Assembly: GCA_002481295.1 (NCBI GenBank)
Contig: DLDU01000001.1
Span: 57,581-82,922, forward strand
Direction: 5' to 3'
Source of the DNA: Prevotella sp. UBA7764
GTDB lineage: Bacteria; Bacteroidota; Bacteroidia; Bacteroidales; Bacteroidaceae
DNA length: 25,342 nucleotides
In this document: positions 7,003 through 15,451 of the stretch, piece after piece
Layout of the letters: each line of letters starts with the position of its first letter
Numbering within the stretch: the first letter of the stretch is position 1
Position numbers and translations under genes: made by a program
Notes under the pieces: model-generated
Databases searched by the model: none
The model's input: the letters and a program-made list of their open reading frames with translations, nothing else
Told to the model about the DNA's origin: nothing

Positions 7003-10000
7003 ATGAAACAATTTAAACGACGGGTCTCCACACTGGTGCTCTCTGCTCTGCTCTTCAGTCAGGGCATGATGGCAGACAGCTTTGTTGGCGGCCGCACAGA
7101 TTTCCGTGACGAGAGTATCTACTTCGTCCTTACCACCCGCTTCTACGACGGTGATTCCGGCAACAATGTGCTGTGCTGGGACAATCAGGAAAGCCAGAAG
7201 TCTACCAAAGACCCTTGCTGGCGAGGTGACTTCCAAGGCCTCATCGACAAACTCGACTATATCAAGGCTCTCGGCTTCACCGCTATCTGGATCAACCCCG
7301 TCGTGCAGAATGCTTCGGGATATGACTATCACGGCTATCATGCTTCCGACTTCTCGAAAGTAGACTGCCGCTATCAGAGCAGTGATGGCAGTAGCGGTGA
7401 TGTGATGTTTAAGAAGCTCATCGATGCGGCACACAAGAAAGGTATCAAGATCATCCTTGACATCGTGCTCAACCACACCGGTAACTTCGGTGAGGCTAAG
7501 CTCTGCCCGGAGTTCACACGCAGCGAGAAGCTCGCCACACAAGGATCTATCTCCTGCATGAAACCCAATGCGAGTGTTCTCGGGTCTGACTATGACGACC
7601 TGAAATCCGGCGACCAGTATCAGCGTCGTCTGGCCTTGATGAAGAATACCGACGGCGAGAACCACGACACACATAACTACTGGCATCATGTCGCTAATGC
7701 ATGGAACTGGGACGAGCCGAGCCGCTGGTGGGGACAGATAGCCGGTGACTGCGTGGACCTGAACACTGAGAACCCCGCTGTCGACGAGTATCTTGTGAAG
7801 TGCTACGGCGACTTCATCAAGCTCGGCGTGGACGGCTTCCGCATCGACACCTCCGGACATATCGCACGCTTATCGTTCAACAAAGCCTTCATCCCGCAGT
7901 TCACGGAACTCGGCAAGGAGTACGCCTCAGCCCGTAGTCTCTACGACGGCAAGGAGGCAGGATCACCGTTCTATATGTTCGGTGAGGTCTGTGCCCGTTT
8001 CGGTGGTGTCACTTATCGCGACCAGCCCAACCTCTCTCCTTATTATTATACGTGGGCTTCGAGTGCTTCCGACCTCAATAGTTGGAACAGCGACGCTTCG
8101 TGGTGGGACAACCAGGTCGTGCCCGAAGGAGCCGCCCCGCTTGGCAACATGACGCTGTGCCTCAACGAGCCTAACGTGAAGAAGACCTCCAACAACGCGT
8201 GGATGCTGAACGGTGCTTACCACACGCCCGACTACAGTCAGTCCAGCGGCTTCAACGTCATCGACTTCCCCGTGCACTACAACTTCAACAACGTGGGTTC
8301 GGTGATGAATATGGTCAAAGAGGACAACCTCTACAACGACGCCACTTGGAACGTGGTCTATGTCGACTCTCACGACTACAGCCCGCAGCCCAACGACGGC
8401 ATCCGCTTCAGTGGTGGTACGAATCAGTGGGCCGACAACCTCACATGGATGTTCCTCTTCCGCGGCATCCCCTGCCTGTACTATGGCTCAGAGGTGGAGT
8501 TCCAGGCCGGCAAGAAGATCGATAACGGACCCAACGGTCCGCTCTCTGACACCGGTCGCGCTTACTTCGGACAGAACCTCGAAGGTACGGTCACCGCTTC
8601 CGACTTCGGCGTGTTCACCGCTACGGGTCAGGTCGCCAAGACCCTCAACCACCCGTTGGCCAAGCACCTGGAGCGCCTCAACCGCATCCGTCAGGCTGTG
8701 CCTGCACTGCGCAAAGGACAGTACACCACCGATGGTTGCTCCTCGACGAGCGGCTGGTCGTGGAAGAAAGCCTACAATGCCAATGGCGTGAACTCCTATG
8801 CATGCGTCTGTATGGACGGCGGCGCTACGTTCACCGGCATTCCCAACGGTACCTATAAAGACTGCGTCACGGGCGACGTGCAGACGGTCACTGACGGTAC
8901 CCTCACCGTGTCCTGTCCAACCAATCAGGGCAACGCCCGTGTCTATGTCCTCAACGGACCGGGTAAGATCGGCGAGGACGGCCCGTTCCTCTACACCGTT
9001 TCTGCTGCCAGCGCCGACAACAGCGGACTGGCTGCTGACCCGGGTACGACATGGAACGATGTCGTAGAGACCACAGAGCCCACTGCCACGGTGACACCGA
9101 ACGGCGGCTCCTTCACCTCTGACACACAGACGGTGACCATCACGCTCAACAACGCCACAAGCGGCTGGTATCAGATCGGCGATTGTGAGAAGGTAGCCAT
9201 CAACGGTTCTTCTGCTACGTTTACTATCGGCGGCGACATGAGCTACGGCGAGTCGAAGACCGTCACCTGGAGCGCTACCGGCAACAGCGACGGCACCACA
9301 GAGACCAACAGCGACAAGGTGATGTTCACCAAGCTGGATCCCAACGCTGCCATCACCGTATGGGTGGAATCGGCCACAGCACCTTATATATATGTATGGT
9401 ATAAAGATGCCAACGGCACTACACAGGAGCCCAACGGCGCATGGGCCAACACCAAGGCCATGACCGCTACAACCTATTCAGGCTGGTACTCCTATACGGC
9501 ACCTGCCGGTGTGTCTTCCTTCAACTTCATCCTTCAGCAGAGTGCGGGCGGCAATAAGCTCACCGGTGATGTGAAGGATGTCACCGCCGACACTTACTAT
9601 GCTGTCAGTGGTTCGTCGGCAGCCGTGACCAGCGAGCGTCCCGCTACCACCAGCACAACACCTACCGCCTACACGCCGACCATCAACGACGACAGCGAGA
9701 TATCGGTGTTCTTCGAGACCAGCGGCAGCGAGATGCCTTACGTTTGGGTGTGGGATGCGAACAATGGCAACCGCAGCTACAATACCAACACGACATGGCC
9801 GGGCGATGCCATGAAGCTCGACGGCACTCTCGACACGGGAGCCAAAGTGTACAAATGGACTTACACGGGCTCGCTGACTACACTGCCCACCGGTATCATC
9901 TTCACCCACGACGGCGGTACGAAGTACAGCAGCGCCGATGGTACTTTTACTAATCATGGCTATTATACCACTTCCAGTTCGCTCTCTGCTACAAAGACCA

Positions 10001-10410
10001 TCATGGCAAACACCGACAGCGAGGATGTCTATATCTACTTCCTGAACAAGAACAACTATGATAAGGTGTACTGCTATCTGTTTATTGACAAGGATGCTCA
10101 CACCACTTGGCCGGGATTGGAGATGAGCTACGACAGCAGTGTGGAGCACGACGGCACGATGGGTTGGTACTCTTTGCAGGTTCCGGAGGGCTACGAGGAC
10201 GCTTCGTTTGTCATCAACAACGGCAAGGACGGTATCGCTCTCAATGGTGAAACGGCTTACGCCAAGACGGCCACAGCAAGCATCTTTGGTATCAAAGCCA
10301 ACGCGAAAGATCCTAATGCCTGGTACACTATCACCGGCGTAAAGGTCAGCGCTCCGACACAGGCCGGCATCTATATCCACAACGGCAAGAAGGTCATCGT
10401 GGTGAAATAA
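7003..10410 (+). CDS. Secreted GH13 alpha-amylase with several starch-binding-like modules and type IX-like tail
   Basis: This enzyme should cleave internal alpha-1,4 bonds of starch outside the cell or at its surface. The 1135-residue protein has a signal peptide (about 1-24, ending MMA). The GH13 barrel follows: region I at DIVLNH (153-158), nucleophile Asp282 in GFRIDTSGH, acid/base Glu328 in MFGEV, and third carboxylate Asp458 in VDSHD. After the barrel's beta domain come a chitobiase C-terminal-like Ig module (about 692-778), three CBM26-like modules (about 783-870, 898-988, 1006-1092) and a tail, WYTITGVKV...GIYIHNGKKVIVVK, resembling type A sorting domains. The aromatic WPGD/WPGL and FTHDGGTK patterns mark the modules. 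A 49-bp gap separates it from the next amylase, so the two are probably co-transcribed. No susC/susD pair is in the window. Glycan choice beyond starch-like glucans is inferred only from family. Confidence 0.92.
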   Translation: MKQFKRRVSTLVLSALLFSQGMMADSFVGGRTDFRDESIYFVLTTRFYDGDSGNNVLCWDNQESQKSTKDPCWRGDFQGLIDKLDYIKALGFTAIWINPVVQNASGYDYHGYHASDFSKVDCRYQSSDGSSGDVMFKKLIDAAHKKGIKIILDIVLNHTGNFGEAKLCPEFTRSEKLATQGSISCMKPNASVLGSDYDDLKSGDQYQRRLALMKNTDGENHDTHNYWHHVANAWNWDEPSRWWGQIAGDCVDLNTENPAVDEYLVKCYGDFIKLGVDGFRIDTSGHIARLSFNKAFIPQFTELGKEYASARSLYDGKEAGSPFYMFGEVCARFGGVTYRDQPNLSPYYYTWASSASDLNSWNSDASWWDNQVVPEGAAPLGNMTLCLNEPNVKKTSNNAWMLNGAYHTPDYSQSSGFNVIDFPVHYNFNNVGSVMNMVKEDNLYNDATWNVVYVDSHDYSPQPNDGIRFSGGTNQWADNLTWMFLFRGIPCLYYGSEVEFQAGKKIDNGPNGPLSDTGRAYFGQNLEGTVTASDFGVFTATGQVAKTLNHPLAKHLERLNRIRQAVPALRKGQYTTDGCSSTSGWSWKKAYNANGVNSYACVCMDGGATFTGIPNGTYKDCVTGDVQTVTDGTLTVSCPTNQGNARVYVLNGPGKIGEDGPFLYTVSAASADNSGLAADPGTTWNDVVETTEPTATVTPNGGSFTSDTQTVTITLNNATSGWYQIGDCEKVAINGSSATFTIGGDMSYGESKTVTWSATGNSDGTTETNSDKVMFTKLDPNAAITVWVESATAPYIYVWYKDANGTTQEPNGAWANTKAMTATTYSGWYSYTAPAGVSSFNFILQQSAGGNKLTGDVKDVTADTYYAVSGSSAAVTSERPATTSTTPTAYTPTINDDSEISVFFETSGSEMPYVWVWDANNGNRSYNTNTTWPGDAMKLDGTLDTGAKVYKWTYTGSLTTLPTGIIFTHDGGTKYSSADGTFTNHGYYTTSSSLSATKTIMANTDSEDVYIYFLNKNNYDKVYCYLFIDKDAHTTWPGLEMSYDSSVEHDGTMGWYSLQVPEGYEDASFVINNGKDGIALNGETAYAKTATASIFGIKANAKDPNAWYTITGVKVSAPTQAGIYIHNGKKVIVVK

Positions 10411-10459
10411 ACCTATTCTCTGGTAAACATTCAAACGTTAAGTACTTTAAGACAATAGT

Positions 10460-12463
10460 ATGTTCAACATAAAATCTATTCTGTTCTCAGCCTTTGTGCT
10501 GTTCAGCATGACCTTTTCCGCCTATGCCGACAACAGCTATGGCCTGAAGAGCAACATCCAGGATGGTGTCATCCTCCACTGTTTCGACTGGAAGCTCAGC
10601 GACATCAAAGCCGAGATTCCAAATATAGCCAAGGCTGGCTTCACCGCAGTTCAGACATCGCCGATCCATCAGAAAGAGGGCTACGGCTCGACATGGTATA
10701 TGGCTTATCAGCCTTATGACTATGTCATCGGTAACGGGCTTGGCACTGCCGACGACCTTAAGGCGCTCTGCACCGAGGCACACAACTATGGCGTGAAGGT
10801 CATCGTCGACGTCGTGGCCAACCACACCAACGGCAACCTGAACTATGTGGCTGACTTTTGGAAGAACACCGACCTGTATCACAACTATGGCTCTGTGTCG
10901 AACTGGAACGACCGTTATCAGGTCACACACGGTGAGATCGGCATGAAAGACCTAAAGACCGAGGACAGCCGCGTGCAGCAGAAGATCCATGCTTACGTGG
11001 AGAGCTTGAAGAGTTGTGGTGTCGACGGCATCCGCTGGGACGCTGCCAAGCACATCGGTCTGCCCTCTGAGGGCGACTCGTTCTGGCAGAACGTGCCCGA
11101 CAAGAGCATGTACAACTACGGTGAGATTCTCGACGGCACGGGCGGCAACGACAGCAAGCTCTTGCCCGAATACCAGAAGTATATCTCTATCACCGACAAC
11201 GGTTACGGCAATGGCTTTGCTTCTTCCTTCAGCAACGGCAGCGTGAACTCTTCCATCGGCAACTTCAATCAGAAGGGTGCTGCTACGGCCAAGCTCGTCT
11301 ACTGGGGCGAGAGCCACGACACTTACGCCAACGATGGTGGTTCTTCGAAGTATATGAGCCAGAACGTCATCGACCGCGCCTATGCTGTCGTGGCCGGTAA
11401 CAACGGTGCCACAGCACTCTACTTCTCACGTCCGTCCTCTACCGACAAGAACTCGATAAAGCTCGGTCAAAAAGGTTCCACTCACTTCACCAGTGCGGAG
11501 GTCGCTGAGGTCAACCACATGCACAACGTCTGTGCCGGTGAGGCCAACTACTATGTCCACAGCGGTAATGTAGCCGCACAGATACGCCAGAGCGGTGCGA
11601 TCATCGTCCTCGGCAATGGCAGCAACCAAAGCGTGAGCTTCGCCAATGGTGCCGGTGACGGCAAGTGGCTCAAGGCCGGTACCTATACCGACAAGGTCGG
11701 CGGCGGCACGTTCACCGTCACTACTTCTACCATCAGCGGTCAGGTAGGCTCCACGGGAATCGCTGTCATCTATACGGGTGAGTCTAATAACAATGGCAAC
11801 ACGGGTGGAGAAACCGGCGGCAACACGGGTGATGAGGTTTCTGACGCTTACACGCCTACCCTTGACAAAGCCGATGAGGTCTTCTGTTTCTTGGAGACAG
11901 CAAACAGCAACGCAAAGATTTGGGTGTGGAACAGCACTGTCAAGCAGCTCACTGAGAATACATGGCCCGGTGATGCCATGACCCTCGTAGGTAAGGCTGC
12001 CAACGGTAACAACGTCTTCAAATGGACCTATACCGGTACTGAAGATGCTCCGACTAAGGTTATCTTCACCCATGACGGCGGAACAAAGATTGTAAACGCA
12101 GACATCGACTTCAAGAACCATGGCTATTATGTCGAAGGCGTATGGAACAAAGAAATCACTGAGGTGGAAGGCGGCGACATTCCTACACCGTCTGACAAGT
12201 ACGTCTATTTCGACAACGCCGATAAGTGGAGTAATGTCTACTGCTACTTCTACGACGGCACCACGAGTGCGTCTGTATGGCCCGGTGAGGCGATGACCTT
12301 CGATGCCACGGCTACACACAATGGCAAGACAGGATGGTATAAGGTCATCATCCCTGCCGGCTTCACCTCCGCCAAATACGTTCTCAACGACGGTACCGGC
12401 GCACAGAAGCTCAGCAACAGCTCCGTCTATACCTCACAAGGCACTGTCATCAGTGGTAAATAA
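10460..12463 (+). CDS. Secreted GH13 alpha-amylase, Bacillus AmyE-like, with two starch-binding-like modules
   Basis: A second starch-cleaving enzyme, 667 residues, of a different GH13 branch: the stretches ILHCFDWKL, AVQTSPIHQKEG, DVVANHTNG, IRWDAAKHI, YGEIL, ESHDTYAND and ALYFSRP closely follow Bacillus subtilis AmyE (subfamily 28 type, from memory). Catalytic residues are Asp194, Glu222 and Asp287. A signal peptide covers about 1-23 (AYA/DN). A Gly/Asn/Thr-rich linker (441-460) joins the enzyme to two CBM26-like modules (about 471-558 and 579-655), homologous in order to the last two modules of the upstream amylase. Unlike that protein it stops directly after the module, at GTVISGK, with no sorting tail. 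It may therefore be periplasmic or exported another way. It likely depends on the promoter at 6911-6939. A terminator region follows at 12500-12625. Confidence 0.92.
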   Translation: MFNIKSILFSAFVLFSMTFSAYADNSYGLKSNIQDGVILHCFDWKLSDIKAEIPNIAKAGFTAVQTSPIHQKEGYGSTWYMAYQPYDYVIGNGLGTADDLKALCTEAHNYGVKVIVDVVANHTNGNLNYVADFWKNTDLYHNYGSVSNWNDRYQVTHGEIGMKDLKTEDSRVQQKIHAYVESLKSCGVDGIRWDAAKHIGLPSEGDSFWQNVPDKSMYNYGEILDGTGGNDSKLLPEYQKYISITDNGYGNGFASSFSNGSVNSSIGNFNQKGAATAKLVYWGESHDTYANDGGSSKYMSQNVIDRAYAVVAGNNGATALYFSRPSSTDKNSIKLGQKGSTHFTSAEVAEVNHMHNVCAGEANYYVHSGNVAAQIRQSGAIIVLGNGSNQSVSFANGAGDGKWLKAGTYTDKVGGGTFTVTTSTISGQVGSTGIAVIYTGESNNNGNTGGETGGNTGDEVSDAYTPTLDKADEVFCFLETANSNAKIWVWNSTVKQLTENTWPGDAMTLVGKAANGNNVFKWTYTGTEDAPTKVIFTHDGGTKIVNADIDFKNHGYYVEGVWNKEITEVEGGDIPTPSDKYVYFDNADKWSNVYCYFYDGTTSASVWPGEAMTFDATATHNGKTGWYKVIIPAGFTSAKYVLNDGTGAQKLSNSSVYTSQGTVISGK

Positions 12464-12499
12464 GGCTTGCTTCCTTTAAACGCTCTATGCTATACGCTT

Positions 12500-12553
12500 T
12501 CAGGCACAAGCCTGATTGCGAAGTCTTTGCTCCCCCGATGTCATGGTGGGAGC
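12500..12553 (+). other. Two small hairpins after the amylase operon
   Basis: TCAGGC-ACAA-GCCTGA (12500-12515) is a perfect 6-bp stem. GCTCCC (12529-12534) pairs with GGGAGC (12548-12553) across 13 nt. Neither has a strong U tract; they precede the better terminator at 12596 and may protect the transcript's 3' end. Confidence 0.4.
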
Positions 12554-12595
12554 GGTAAGAAGGTTGTAATCAGATAATACGATTTGATTCATAAC

Positions 12596-12625
12596 AAACA
12601 GGGCTGGCGATTGCCGGCTCTGTTT
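12596..12625 (+). terminator. Terminator hairpin downstream of the amylase pair
   Basis: AAACAGGGCTGGC (12596-12608) pairs with GCCGGCTCTGTTT (12613-12625) over 13 positions, including two G-T wobbles, with loop GATT. The stem ends in TTT and runs into CATCTCTTAT. It lies 132 bp after the second amylase stop and is the best terminator candidate for that operon. Confidence 0.65.
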
Positions 12626-12671
12626 CATCTCTTATATTCCGCAGCTCTTCAAGGAAATACTCCGCTGTCTC

Positions 12672-12757
12672 GCCACCTTTTCCAAGGGAGTCCTTCTTCA
12701 TAACGCCACTTTTTCAAGGGAGTTTTTGTCATTGCAGTGCCACTTTTCCAAGGGAGT
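12672..12757. repeat. Three short direct repeats with 33-34 bp period
   Basis: A 19-20 bp unit, GCCAC(C)TTTTCCAAGGGAGT with small changes, occurs at 12672-12691, 12705-12723 and 12739-12757. The 13-15 bp between units differ. Function is unknown. Confidence 0.75.
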
Positions 12758-12890
12758 TTTGTTGGGGAAGTGTTCGTGCATGTAGAAGTTATCTCTCGCC
12801 AAGGCACAAAGAACGCAAAGGGCTGGTGCATACCCGTGGGCGCTACCCAGCCTTCTCTTTTTCTTTTAACGTGCCATCTTCGATGGCATC

Positions 12891-12946
12891 AAGAATATAA
12901 CCGAATATCGAGAATATAGGTATTCGTTATATTCGTTTATATTCTT
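12891..12946. repeat. 18-bp inverted repeat, AT-rich
   Basis: AAGAATATAACCGAATAT (12891-12908) and ATATTCGTTTATATTCTT (12929-12946) are reverse complements at 17 of 18 positions, with 20 nt between. The loop itself repeats pieces of the arm (GAATAT, TATTCG). It could be a bidirectional terminator, a protein-binding site or a miniature-element remnant. Confidence 0.65.
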
Positions 12947-13091
12947 TATTCCGCGTAGCGGTGCGTTAACCAAAAACTACCATCACTGGCTTTTAACCAC
13001 ATGTTTTGATAAAGTAAGTAGGAGGCGACGCGTCATGGTGGTTAGGACGCCCCCCGTCTCCCTTTGTATTGCTCTCACCCCTTGGAAGTAA

Positions 13092-13862
13092 TCACTCCCC
13101 TTCTCCTTGGGAGAGGGGTTGGGAGTGAGGCTGTAGAGGGGTTAAGGGGGTGAGGCCTTTTATCCCCGCCTCTTTCAGTTCTTCTTTGATCTTCGCCTCA
13201 CTGGTATTCTTGTTGACATAGGTGATGGCGAGCGTGTGGGTGGCTTTGTTGACCCAAGCGTCGTCCACTCCATCGATGAGAAGAGCGGCTTCTGCGGTCT
13301 GTCCGGTGGCTTGAGTGGCAGGCAGACGGAACAGAGCATAGCTGATTTCAGCCGAGGTGTAGTGGTTCACCGGCGTGTAGCCCAGCGTGGTGAGGCAGTC
13401 GCGTACCGCCTGCTTTTCCGTGCGGTTGGCATCGTAGCGTACAAACACCCATTGCTTGTCGACATGTGGTGCCACGCTGTCGACGCCCTGGATGCGGTAG
13501 AGCGCCTCGCTGATCTGCTGCGCCTTGCCTTCGTCGGAGAGCTCAGCGATGTGGAAGCCAATGCCGCGGCGGATCACCTCGTGCGGATCGTAGGCCGTGA
13601 GGCGGTAGCGGGTGTGGACGAGACGACCCTTGAGCGAGTCGAGGCAAGTCTTACTCTTGTCGTAGGTGATCGTGGCCGTGCGCCGTTCGAGGTTGAAGTT
13701 GATGTCGCTGACACCGGGATCTTGTGTGACGGCGACCATCACCTTATGTGCACAGTCCTCGCATCGCATCTGTTTGATGCGGTAAGTCTCTGTCACGGTC
13801 TGTGACCATGCGCTGGCTGTGCAGACCAGCGTCAGGAGAAGAGAAAGAAAGAGTTTTCTCAT
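13092..13862 (-). CDS. Exported protein with three HMA-like domains, first with MxCxxC metal motif
   Basis: HMA domains bind soft metal ions such as Cu(I) through two cysteines. From the ATG at 13862 the protein has 256 residues: signal peptide about 1-20 (ASAWS/Q), then three beta-alpha-beta-beta-alpha-beta units at about 22-88, 90-160 and 163-236. Only the first keeps the motif, MRCEDC with Cys34 and Cys37. The second and third lack CxxC but keep signs of the fold (IQGVDSV, LTTLGYTP; IDGVDDA, LKEAGIKG). A longer frame open to 14087 overlaps the upstream gene and has no signal peptide, so I reject that start. The last 20 residues (LTPLTPLQPHSQPLSQGEGE) come from a GC-rich repeat and are probably not part of the original protein. 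It is the last gene of the operon, 32 bp after the barrel gene. A periplasmic metal carrier is my inference. Confidence 0.8.
   Translation of the reverse strand: MRKLFLSLLLTLVCTASAWSQTVTETYRIKQMRCEDCAHKVMVAVTQDPGVSDINFNLERRTATITYDKSKTCLDSLKGRLVHTRYRLTAYDPHEVIRRGIGFHIAELSDEGKAQQISEALYRIQGVDSVAPHVDKQWVFVRYDANRTEKQAVRDCLTTLGYTPVNHYTSAEISYALFRLPATQATGQTAEAALLIDGVDDAWVNKATHTLAITYVNKNTSEAKIKEELKEAGIKGLTPLTPLQPHSQPLSQGEGE
13095..13131. repeat. GC-rich palindromic repeat forming the 3' end of the HMA gene
   Basis: TCTCCTTGGGAGAGGGG, followed by TTGGGAGTGAGGC, is a diverged copy of the element at 5284-5397 and 5501-5581: palindrome plus GGGAG(A/T)GAGG. It supplies codons and almost reaches the TGA stop (13094-13092) of the HMA gene. 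Confidence 0.75.
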
Positions 13863-13894
13863 AATGGTAGTATTGAATTGTTTTTGTGTTGATA

Positions 13895-15451
13895 TTAAAA
13901 TCTCAGGCCGATGGCCAAGCTTGCCCTGCTGTTGTGCTGGCTGTTGGTGGCATGGAGATAGCCACCATCGAGGCGGAGGAACCACATCGATGTGCGGCCT
14001 TTGACGGTGATGGGGCGCTGATAGGTCAGTGCGAGACGTGCCCTCCATGAGTTGACCGTGTAGTAGTCGGCATAGTCGGCTGTCCATACCTGCTGGGCAT
14101 AGGGCGTGGTGACATCGGCGAGACTGAGTCGGTTGTCAAAGACCTGACGCAGGCGGAAGGCGGCATCCATCCAGAAACGATTGGCAAAGAAGCCATGACC
14201 GGCAGCGAGCCCCCAGTCGACATAGTGATGGACAAACGATGAGGTGGGCAGATGATACTCGTTGTGGACAGAGCGCAATGCGCCGTCCACACCGATGTAG
14301 CCATTGATGCCGTGCTCCGACGCACTGTTGAGGCGGTAGCCCAGTGCGGCGTCGAGCAGGCGCACGCGGTAGCGTTTGTTGTAAGTCATCTGGTTAACAT
14401 ACTGATAGGTGTTGTAACTCGTTGCGGAGTCGGTGGTGATGGTGAGCTGCTGGCGATACTCGTCAGCATAGCCTTCCTCGTATTGCAGACGGGCCTGTAC
14501 GACATGGAGCCACCGTGATGTGCGCCATGTCGTCTTGTTGGCTACGGCATAGCGATAAACATGGTAGTGTCCCGGCTGATACTTATAGATACCGTAGATG
14601 CCTTCACTGCCGCGGTCGACACCAGCCTCAGTGAGTGAGGACCAGGATGGAGACTGCCAGGCATAGGAAAGGCGGAAGCCAAACTCATGGTTGACGTATT
14701 CGCGCATATAGCCGTTGTAGCCGCCGACGACTCCATTGGCGTTTTCCATTCCCGTCATCGTGTAGTATTTCATATTGGGATCAGTCTGCACCGTGGTGAT
14801 GTCAGGAATCTTCTCTTTGTAACGGCGGTAGTGTCCTTCCAAGCCCAGCGTGGAGCGGCCGATGGAGTAGGTGAAGGACGGCGTGAGGCGATAGTCGAGT
14901 ATCTCGCTTCTCGACCGTGGGTCGCGCAGACGGCTCAGGTCGCCGAGTTGGTAGTCGAGGCGCAGGCCTAAGCGCCAGGGGCCGAAGGCTGTGGTGCCGA
15001 CGGCTGCCGTGAGGCTGATGTCCTGCCGGTCGTAGCTGCCCGCCACCTCACTGCCTGAGATAAACGGATCACTGTTGTAGGTCCGGCGCACGTCGCTCCA
15101 CCGGCGGTTCTTCGTGCGTCCCATGTCAAAGTCGAACTTGCCATAGCCATAGAGGTAGCGGCCTAAGTGCTGATAGCGCTCGGTGAAGAAGCGGAGGCTG
15201 TTGTCCTGATTGCCTTCCTGCACGCGGTGGAAGTCACGGCTCTCGTGGCTGCCCTCCATCATGGCGACACCCCGGTCAACGAGGAAGTCGAGGGTGAGAC
15301 CAGCCGCATTGGCGGTGGTGGACCAGAGCGAGGCGGCATCGGCGAGACGGTAAGCAGACTCATCAATAGTCTGAGCCTGAAGCATAGTAGGGAGGAACAT
15401 CGTGGCTGAGGCCAGAAGTCCAAGGGTGAGCGTCTTATGATCAATATTCAT
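13895..15451 (-). CDS. DUF6850-like outer-membrane beta-barrel protein
   Basis: The 518-residue product has a signal peptide (about 1-27, MLQAQ end). It then has mostly alternating polar and aromatic strands such as RYLYGYGKFDFDM, WRLGLRLDYQLGD and FGFRLSYAW, and ends in LAIGLRF with a C-terminal Phe, as outer-membrane barrels do. I place it with the uncharacterised Bacteroidales family DUF6850 by resemblance and context; no function is known to me. Its ATG lies inside the end of the DUF4876-like gene (11-bp overlap, ATGAATATTGA), which suggests translational coupling. The HMA gene follows after 32 bp. A role as a second outer-membrane component beside the TonB-dependent receptor is inference. 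Confidence 0.72.
   Translation of the reverse strand: MNIDHKTLTLGLLASATMFLPTMLQAQTIDESAYRLADAASLWSTTANAAGLTLDFLVDRGVAMMEGSHESRDFHRVQEGNQDNSLRFFTERYQHLGRYLYGYGKFDFDMGRTKNRRWSDVRRTYNSDPFISGSEVAGSYDRQDISLTAAVGTTAFGPWRLGLRLDYQLGDLSRLRDPRSRSEILDYRLTPSFTYSIGRSTLGLEGHYRRYKEKIPDITTVQTDPNMKYYTMTGMENANGVVGGYNGYMREYVNHEFGFRLSYAWQSPSWSSLTEAGVDRGSEGIYGIYKYQPGHYHVYRYAVANKTTWRTSRWLHVVQARLQYEEGYADEYRQQLTITTDSATSYNTYQYVNQMTYNKRYRVRLLDAALGYRLNSASEHGINGYIGVDGALRSVHNEYHLPTSSFVHHYVDWGLAAGHGFFANRFWMDAAFRLRQVFDNRLSLADVTTPYAQQVWTADYADYYTVNSWRARLALTYQRPITVKGRTSMWFLRLDGGYLHATNSQHNSRASLAIGLRF

Larger units (their letters stand above)
12464..13091. other. 628-bp intergenic region rich in short repeats and hairpins, no gene seen
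   Basis: No coding frame here looks real. Besides the hairpins and repeats listed separately it holds a perfect 7-bp stem TGCCATC-TTC-GATGGCA (12872-12888), a small CCGC-GTA-GCGG stem (12951-12961), and AAGGCACAAAGAACGCAAAG (12801-12820). I recall the last as resembling a motif common between genes in many Bacteroidetes. The region separates the converging ends of the amylase operon and the outer-membrane operon. Confidence 0.6.

Noticed and set aside
11426..12319. Long open frame on the minus strand opposite the second amylase
   Set aside because: It lies antisense to conserved catalytic and binding-module sequence and has no start context or family resemblance.
12672..12757. Possible CRISPR array from the three regular repeats
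   Set aside because: Units are only 19-20 bp and imperfect, spacers are 13-15 bp, there are only three copies, and no cas gene is in the window.
13863..14087. Longer start for the HMA-domain gene
   Set aside because: The extension overlaps the barrel gene, looks like a shadow of it, and would bury the clear signal peptide that begins at 13862.
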